From positions 33,258,001-33,322,000 of the forward strand of contig CM074864.1 in the NCBI GenBank assembly GCA_037501455.1: DNA of 64,000 nucleotides, in the 5' to 3' direction. A program made the position numbers and the translations under genes. Below the pieces are notes generated by a model. It did no database searches and was not told the origin of the DNA. It was given only the letters and a program-made list of their open reading frames with translations. Source of the DNA: Lantana camara (taxonomy: Eukaryota > Streptophyta > Magnoliopsida > Lamiales > Verbenaceae). Positions within the stretch are counted from its first letter, which is position 1; each line of letters opens with the position of its first letter. Positions 57,660-64,000 of this stretch are shown here, one piece after another.

Positions 57660-58430
57660 TTAGAAAACATTTTCAGAAACTCTATTCCGATTCATGATTC
57701 CCATAACATATCATACCATATGCTCGACGAGTACGAGCTTCCAACCTCAACTCCACATATCATAACAAAACAGAAATAACATACCAACCTCAACTCCGGG
57801 TGATGGTAGGGTTGCGCGACCCTAACTATCCATACAGTCGAGGGGAGTGCTAATGCTACTCAAACCCTCAGGACTCCGTTTCCCAACCAACCTCCTGGTG
57901 GGTCCCGGTACATCATTTTCATACAGATGGAGACTACGCACAGGTATATCCCCGACGGCCCTAACCGTCCCGGGGGCTCCTTACCCGTAGCTCCTGGGCC
58001 CCATAACAGAACAGAACATAACATATACCAACTTTCATGGCAATTCTCGCTACATAATCATAACATAACTGGTTTTCCAAAATGGCTTATATATGCCTCA
58101 AAAACTGGTTTTTATAACATAACTTTTCAAAGCAACTTACATATGCTTTCATATCTAATTTTCCAAAACAGAGCTGATTCACAAGGTCATAAACATATCA
58201 TATCCAACACATACGTATCTATAATAGATATACTCGCATGCAAGGGTTGAAATCGGCATATTAAGGCCATAGGTCGCATAACTATACAAAATCCTAAACC
58301 TCACCAGAGAAGCGATAAGATGTGAGAACTGACAGGATTGGTGCAACTCGATCGGGTTATCTCCGCCCTGGAGATCTCTGTACAGAAAAGGAAAATACAG
58401 TGTACTCGTGAGACGCGACTCAAACGTGAA
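56957..58430 (-). repeat. Element F 5' LTR, truncated by G
   Basis: This matches 50605-52049 nearly base for base. It carries an expanded AT run (about 57612-57658) where the other LTR has about seven repeats. It stops at caaacgtgaa, directly before the TG start of G. The promoter half of this LTR is not adjacent, so F cannot be transcribed normally here. Confidence 0.88.
57612..57658. repeat. (AT)n microsatellite
   Basis: About 23 AT units, expanded relative to the matching place in the other F LTR (about 51259-51271). Confidence 0.85.
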
Positions 58431-59972
58431 TGATACATTGTATAGTTATGGGATTATTGAGTTTAAATTGTGGTATTTTAATCCATGGTTTAATTTAATG
58501 GTGGACTATTAATTGTTTTTATCGTTTCTTGTAGGACCTACTGATTTGCAAGGAATTTGATGAATTTTGGAAAGAATTGCACAAGTTGGAGGTTTGGAGA
58601 ATTTGTCACGCGGACCCATTATTTATTAAAAGCTCTTAGACGTTGCTTTATCTTGTTTGCAAAGGGGAGAAATATCAAGCTTGGGCCCCAACAATTCAAT
58701 ATTTTATTGGGCTTCTAAAGTGAATATGTGGGGAAGTCAATAGGAGTCCAAACCTTTAATCTCTAGCTTGGTAAAAAGTGGCCTGAATTTGGAGAATTAC
58801 ATGGGGGAATAAAGACTTCAAAAGCACGTGTTTAGGTATTGGAGAGAACGTGAGTGTTAATTGGAGATGTGTGGGAGTTACATACGTTGAAAACAGGGGA
58901 AGAATGTGACTATTATTTCACCACTTTTATTTTGAAGTTAGTGGTCTTTTTATGGGGGAGAAACGTGGGATGAAGTGGAGGAAGAAGATCAGCCCCTTTA
59001 CACTACAAAAGCACGTTGCAGCAGCAAAAACGGGGAACATCTTCACTCTCAAAAACAAGGGGATACGCAGCAGCAGCAACTTCTGGACGAGGGAGAGAGA
59101 ATTCAAGCTCCAAAATAGTTTATCCTTTTTTTATGTTTCAGTTTCGTTCTTTGATTTCCGTTATGAATTTCTAGTTCGTTTTTAGTTGGGATTTTCCAAG
59201 CATGCTTTAGATGTTGTGAGACAATTTCTTTGGGTTGATTAATCAAAGTTATCCGTTTTATTTCCGATTTCACGTCATTGAGTGTTGTTCAATTCTTTGA
59301 TTAGTGCACGAATCCTAGAGTTATCAACACACATACAGCTAGTTAATTCGTTTGGTGGAGTCTAGCCGGGCAATTAACGAAGTGGCAATCAACACTAGGT
59401 TGTTAAGTTCGGCTGATTTTGTGTTGTGGAATATTACGGTCTAATTAGGCGAAGTAGGAGTTTCTACCTAGTCGGTTAGGGTTAGTGTTTCTTTAGTTCG
59501 CAAAGCAATTGGTTAATTGAATCTTTGAAGGAGTTTCTGAAAAGGTTATTAGCTAATTAGGGAGTAGTCTTTAGGAGTTTCTTCAGGTTACTCTAAAAAT
59601 ACGAAGAAACGAGGGAGCCTAAGGTAATTGGCAACTATAGCTAGCCTAACGAGGAATTAATCACCCTGTCCGTGATCATAGTCTGATGCATGCGTAGGAA
59701 AATCCCGGCTACTTGATATATACTGAATTTATCCTAGTTAATTCTTAGTCTCAATTTTAGTTTAGCTAGTCCGTAGTTTGTTTACTTAATTTATTTTTAG
59801 TTTGAGCATAAATCTTAAAAACCCCCCATTTTAATTATTTGTTTTCGTTCCTTGGCATATTAAGAGTCACGATATTGTCCAATCCCCGTGGATCGACCCC
59901 CTTTTACCACTATTTACAATTTAATTGTATTCGGTACTTGGGATTTATTATTGGTGGCCTCGACACCCATCA
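58431..59972 (+). repeat. Element G 5' LTR
   Basis: It begins tgatacattg and ends cgacacccatca, 1542 bp. The start follows F sequence abruptly and the end is five bases from the PBS. The second copy is outside the window, so the limits rest on TG/CA and PBS only. Its 77-codon ORF (58952-59185) is probably chance. Confidence 0.7.
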
Positions 59973-59977
59973 ATTTT

Positions 59978-59995
59978 TGGCGCCGTTGCCGGGGA
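59978..59995 (+). other. Primer-binding site of element G (tRNA-Asp type)
   Basis: The sequence tggcgccgttgccgggga matches the PBS used by Athila/Tat-type plant elements, unlike the Met-type sites of A, B, C, E and F. Confidence 0.85.
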
Positions 59996-60007
59996 ATTGG
60001 TTTTTAA

Positions 60008-62803
60008 TTGACTTTGTTTCTTTTCTTATGCTTAGGAACCTTCGTGAGCAAGCAGCAGTTGGCGAAAGTTCAGAATTGTTTGAAGCTGAAAACTGATACT
60101 AATTCTGAGCAAGAGTTTGCAGTTGCACAGCTTACTGACAAGAAGCCTGACAGTGATCACGGACAGGATATGGCTCAGAACAGAACACTTCGGGAGCTTG
60201 CCCGACCTACTGAGGCACAACATCCACTCTGCATAACTTTTCCAGAACTGCAAGAAGGCTTCGAACTGAAGTCGGGACTCATCCATTTGTTGCCAACTTT
60301 CCGAGGGTTGGAGAATGAGGACCCGAACAAGCATCTTAAGGAATTTCACCTTGTGTGCACGTCCATGAAGCCACACAATGTGACGGAGGATCAAATCAAG
60401 TTAAGGGCTTTTCCCTTTTCATTGCAAGATGCGGCTAAAGAGTGGCTATATTACTTACCTTCGGGTACGGTTACAACTTGGGCGGACATGTCAAGACAAT
60501 TCCTTGAGAGATACTTTCCGGCTTCTCGTGCTACAAACATTAGGCGAGAAATTTGTGGCGTGAAGCAAAGGGATTCCGAGAGCCTTTACGAATATTGGGA
60601 AAGGTTCAAGAGGTTACTAGCAAGTTGCCCTCAACATGGAATTTCGGATCAATTGGTCATTCAATACTTCTATGAAGGACTAACTCCGATGGAACGTAGA
60701 ATGATGGATGCCGCGAGTGGCGGAGCAATTGTTAGCAAGACACCAACCGAAGCTAGAGAGCTCATATCGACCATGGCTGCAAATTCTCAACAATTTGAAG
60801 CTCGACAGGACACCCCCCGAAGGGTAAATGAGGTAAATACTAATTCACTTGATAAAATTGAGTCTTTGCTAACAACCTTGGTGCAGAAAATGAATGTAGG
60901 TCCTACTCCACCGGCAAGAGTTTGTGGCATTTGCACTAGTCCCGAGCACCAAACTGATGCATGCCCTTATTCGAACACATACAACCCCGGATGGACGTAC
61001 CACCCGCATTTCAGTTATGCCAACAACCAACCGAATAATCAGAGCTCCCACCCACCTCCACCACAGCCACAACCACAACACCCTCCGGGTTCAGGTATGC
61101 CTCTTAGTGAAATTGTTCGTATGTTGGCTACTAATACCGAGAAATATCAACAGGACACGACGAACAGGATTCAAAAGATAGAGGACACTATAAAAAGCAT
61201 GGAGACCCATATGGGACAAATTGCATCATCGGTGAGCAAATTGGAGAGTCGAGGCAAACTACCATCGCAAACACACAATGTGAGTGCGATTGTATTGCAG
61301 CCTCCAGTCAACAGGAGTTACAAACGTGATCAGGTACAGGTATCTGATGCAGAAACTAAAAAAGAGATTGAGAAGAATCCTGCCAGTGATCACGGACAGA
61401 ATTCCAGTCTAGCTGAAGTCTATCAGAAGCCCAAGCCGCTGGTAGTTCCACCGCCATTCCCTGAAAGGTTAGTTCAGAGCAAGAAGGACGGAGAGGACAA
61501 GAGTATTATGAAGCTTTTTGAAAAAGTTGAAGTGAACGTTCCACTCCTTGAGGCCATCAAACAGGTTCCATGCTACGCCAAATTCCTTAAGGAATTATGC
61601 ACCAACAAGCGTAAGTTGACAGGTACTGAGAAGGTGAGTGTTAGTGAAAATGCTTCGGCCGTCTTACAAAGGAAATTACCTCCTAAGTGTCACGACAAAG
61701 GTATGTTTTCCATCCCATGCAAGATTGGACAAATTGGTATTGGTAAGGCTATGTGTGATTTAGGATCTTCTATCAATGTGATGCCTTTATCTGTCTATAA
61801 TTCTTTGGGTCTTGGTCCATTAGCTAGTACGGGAGTTATTATTCAATTAGCGGATCGATCAATTGTCTATCCTGAAGGTGTTTTAGAGGATGTGTTAGTT
61901 CAAGTTAATGAATTGATTTTTCCTACTGATTTTTTTGTGATTGATATGGAAAACAATTATTCATCCGAGTCCTCTGGTATCTTGTTTGGTAGACCTTTCC
62001 TTAGTACAGCTAAAGCTAAAATTGATGTGCATGATGGTTCACTGACTTTAGAGTTTGATGGTGAAGTAGTGAAATTCAATGTTTATGATTCCACTAAGCA
62101 TGTTGATGATGTGTCTTGCGTTTGTAGTGTTGGTGTCATAGAGAATTTGACTCATGAGGATTTTGGTTCAAATAATGATGTTGAGTTGAATTATGTTATT
62201 TGTCATGACATATCTGTTGATTGGCTGAAGAGATTTTCTAATCGGTTTAAGTCTTTTGATGATGTTTTTGATAAGTTCCATACATTACAAGGGCTTAATG
62301 ATATTACAAGTTCAAAGCCTGTGCCTATTGAGTTAACTAGACCAGAATATAAGCTTTTACCTTCATTTTTGCAGGATCTAAAGCTAGAAATCGCAAAGCT
62401 ACCTGAGCTTTTAAAACGTGCATATCTGGGTGAAAGGGAGCTACTGCCAGTGATCATAGCTAGCACGCTTGACAGTCTGGAAGAGGAAAAACTGATCGGA
62501 ATACTTCCAAAATACAAAGAGGCTGTTGAATGGACCATCACAAATGTCAAGGGATTGACGCCTTTGGGGAACATGCATGATGTTGTTTTGGAACGAGGAT
62601 CCAAGTCCCATAAAGTAGCTCGACATAAGCTAGACCCACCTATAATGGAAACGGTGGAAACAGAGATCCTTAAACCCCCTGATCGAATGATTGAAAATTT
62701 GTATAGTGAGGTGAAGGGACGTGGGCTAGAGTCATTTTATGAAGGGTTTGCAATGCACATGGTTGAAGGGATCAATCTAGAGGATCCTCCTCTAGAAGCT
62801 TAA
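60008..62803 (+). CDS. gag-pro: Element G gag-protease ORF, fused past a pol deletion
   Basis: The frame of 931 codons is open from 60008; the likely Gag start in this frame is Met55 (MAQNRTLREL, 60170). Before it, another frame reads MLRNLREQAAVGESSELF from about 60029 and ends at a TGA, which looks like the original N-terminus shifted by an indel. The capsid domain spans about residues 75-265 (GLIHLLPTFRGLENEDPNKH, LRAFPFSLQDAAKEWLYYL, RYFPASRATNIRREICGV, YFYEGLTPMERRMMD). A CCHC knuckle lies at 306-319 (CGICTSPEHQTDAC). The protease has Asp584 (DLGSSINVMPLSVY) and LFGRPFLSTAKAKID. The pre-RT linker (LPVIIASTL, AVEWTITNVKG) and the first residues of RT follow, and then at about residue 890 the sequence jumps to an unrelated C-terminus ending EDPPLEA. 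RT, RNase H and integrase are absent. Confidence 0.88.
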   Translation: MTLFLFLCLGTFVSKQQLAKVQNCLKLKTDTNSEQEFAVAQLTDKKPDSDHGQDMAQNRTLRELARPTEAQHPLCITFPELQEGFELKSGLIHLLPTFRGLENEDPNKHLKEFHLVCTSMKPHNVTEDQIKLRAFPFSLQDAAKEWLYYLPSGTVTTWADMSRQFLERYFPASRATNIRREICGVKQRDSESLYEYWERFKRLLASCPQHGISDQLVIQYFYEGLTPMERRMMDAASGGAIVSKTPTEARELISTMAANSQQFEARQDTPRRVNEVNTNSLDKIESLLTTLVQKMNVGPTPPARVCGICTSPEHQTDACPYSNTYNPGWTYHPHFSYANNQPNNQSSHPPPPQPQPQHPPGSGMPLSEIVRMLATNTEKYQQDTTNRIQKIEDTIKSMETHMGQIASSVSKLESRGKLPSQTHNVSAIVLQPPVNRSYKRDQVQVSDAETKKEIEKNPASDHGQNSSLAEVYQKPKPLVVPPPFPERLVQSKKDGEDKSIMKLFEKVEVNVPLLEAIKQVPCYAKFLKELCTNKRKLTGTEKVSVSENASAVLQRKLPPKCHDKGMFSIPCKIGQIGIGKAMCDLGSSINVMPLSVYNSLGLGPLASTGVIIQLADRSIVYPEGVLEDVLVQVNELIFPTDFFVIDMENNYSSESSGILFGRPFLSTAKAKIDVHDGSLTLEFDGEVVKFNVYDSTKHVDDVSCVCSVGVIENLTHEDFGSNNDVELNYVICHDISVDWLKRFSNRFKSFDDVFDKFHTLQGLNDITSSKPVPIELTRPEYKLLPSFLQDLKLEIAKLPELLKRAYLGERELLPVIIASTLDSLEEEKLIGILPKYKEAVEWTITNVKGLTPLGNMHDVVLERGSKSHKVARHKLDPPIMETVETEILKPPDRMIENLYSEVKGRGLESFYEGFAMHMVEGINLEDPPLEA

Positions 62804-63240
62804 GTGCACAAAGATAACTCGTCGAGTCCATGACGTTAAACAAGGGCGCTATATGGGAGGCAACCCATATTTCTTTCTCTTGCTTTTGTTTATTTGTTTT
62901 TCGTTTTCTTCTTTTGCTCGATTTCCTCGCCCCATCGTCATATTTTCCCCTTTCGTGTTTTGCATGCGAATGTGCAGTTGATATATTTGGATAAGTGTGG
63001 GGGAGGTAACATTCTGATCCATTGTTGATAAATGACAGAATCACTGAAGATGGAATTTTGCTACTGTGAGGAAACTTGTCTGAGGTCACGAACAGGGGAC
63101 TTGACCCATTTTTGCCAAAAAGGGGCATAAACCCACCATCCGACCCACCAACATATCCGAACCGCCCCACCTGCATTATACAATCTTACGAACCCTATAT
63201 CTCAGTCAGCGCCCCCAAATTAAAACTCCATCTCTCCTTT

Positions 63241-63285
<45 letters not shown>

Positions 63286-64000
63286 CAAAATTGAACATCC
63301 TAATCTTAGAATCATGGGTGGAGATGACTCCAGAATGGCCCTTGTGCATATGAGATACAACACTCGTTCCACCGCACAGCGCCACTCACTCCGTCGATCT
63401 GCAGCCTCGTGCAACATTCAAGGCTAATACACTGTCAGAATAAGAAATTGGGGAAAATGGCAGAATGCTCCTGATGAAGGCTGCTCGTGATCATCGACAG
63501 GATTCTCCGAGTCTGAATCCCACCATCACACCCCCCGGGTTCAGGGAAGTCCTCTGTTTACATTTGATTTTCATTTTATGTTGAGGACAACATGTGCTTT
63601 AAGTGTGGGGGGGTGTCTTAGGGCTATATGAGAACATTTTTGCATTTTGCATGATTTAGTGCTGATAATGGGCTGAAAATATGCGAATTTGCTGCTATAG
63701 TTGCATGTTTATGGATGTGAATAGTGTTGTGCTCCTTCTATGCATGATTAGGAGATAAGATATGACCTAATTTGATTCTTATTTGATGGATTTTCACGAT
63801 TTAGGCAATGATGGATTATTTTTAAAAGGATATGGACGTATGGTTGAGTCTTGCATGCTTGATGTTGGCTAAATTGTTGATGATATTCTCACATTTTTGG
63901 AAATTGCATGCTCGGTTTTTAAATGGCTAGAATGGTTACATTGTGTGATTAAAATGACACCATTTCTTGAATAGAAACTTATGAAGCTTAGAAGTTGAAT
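62804..64000 (+). other. Element G 3' non-coding region
   Basis: After the stop come catgacgttaaacaagggcg and gggaggcaaccca, phrases usual after pol in Athila elements. Two aagtgtgggggg tracts (about 62993-63008 and 63599-63612) could be PPT-like, but no copy of the 5' LTR start follows either. A 40-base A run lies at 63242-63281. No env-like ORF is visible. Confidence 0.6.
63242..63281. repeat. Poly(A) run, 40 bases
   Basis: An uninterrupted run of A after ctttc. It is not followed by a target duplication or LINE/SINE end that I can see; it may be a simple repeat within the 3' region of G. Confidence 0.8.

Larger units (their letters stand above)
50605..58430 (-). mobile_element. Element F: gag-only LTR retrotransposon (TR-GAG type) with 4-kb LTR
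   Basis: The complete 3' LTR (50605-54595) is about 4.0 kb; the interior is 2.4 kb and encodes only Gag. The 5' LTR (56957-58430) is cut by element G, so the second target duplication is outside the window; the left flank is gtggt. PBS, leader motif, hairpin array, PPT stem-loop and PPT are all present. Elements keeping gag without pol are known as TR-GAG; F would need RT and integrase from another family. The LTR copies are very similar, so it is young. Confidence 0.88.
58431..64000 (+). mobile_element. Element G: Athila-like retrotransposon with pol deletion, runs off the edge
   Basis: G has an LTR (58431-59972), a tRNA-Asp-type PBS, a long gag-protease ORF, and 3' non-coding sequence with Athila-like phrases (gggaggcaaccca; ttaagtgtggggggg). 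RT, RNase H and integrase are missing. The left target flank is gtgaa; the right end and 3' LTR lie beyond the window. The clade is assigned from Gag motifs and the PBS. Confidence 0.8.

Noticed and set aside
63242..63281. Poly(A) run as the tail of a LINE, SINE or processed pseudogene
   Set aside because: No target duplication or retrogene body could be seen around it; it lies inside element G.

Overview
This window looks like plant nuclear DNA made almost entirely of nested LTR retrotransposons. I find no convincing host gene, tRNA, rRNA or bacterial-type feature. The plant assignment rests on the elements: chromodomain-bearing Ty3/gypsy pol, primer-binding sites (PBS) matching the 3' end of a methionine tRNA (tggtatcagagc), an Athila-type element primed by a tRNA-Asp-like site (tggcgccgttgccgggga), and a copia-like solo LTR. 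The species cannot be read from the sequence; a eudicot is only a guess.

Layout. Element A (+) is a chromovirus with its 5' LTR at 90-3412 and its 3' LTR split between 29897 and 45545. It has an extra ORF upstream of gag and a broken gag-pol. Inside A lie: B (+, 6072-14564, target-site duplication (TSD) gtaag), which carries no coding sequence; D (-, 16060-28278, TSD accat), a solo LTR; E (-, 18676-26887, TSD acatc), inserted in D, with 3.5 kb LTRs around only 1.2 kb of non-coding interior; C (-, 30251-40304, TSD ctttta), a gag-pol-chromodomain element inside A's 3' LTR; and J (41221-43492, TSD actag), a copia-like solo LTR in the same LTR. To the right are relics of an A-like element (I, 45546-47351), two LTR fragments in opposite orientation (K and L, 47352-50604), F (-, 50605-58430), which encodes gag only and has LTRs of about 4 kb, and G (+, from 58431), an Athila-like element whose gag-protease ORF is open but whose pol is deleted. 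G runs off the right edge.

How they fit together. The locus holds a plausible helper-and-passenger system: C is a decayed member of an autonomous family, while B, E and F lack some or all protein genes. B, C, E and F share a leader motif just after the PBS. A, B, C, E and F share a stem-loop just before the polypurine tract (PPT); its loop is constant and its stem differs by paired changes. B, E and F, but not A or C, also carry an array of short hairpins in the interior 3' region with covarying stems. These RNA-like signals are the most novel content. Their role in packaging, dimerisation or priming is inference.

Boundaries come from TG...CA ends, PBS, PPT and matching TSDs read by eye. Identity figures are approximate.
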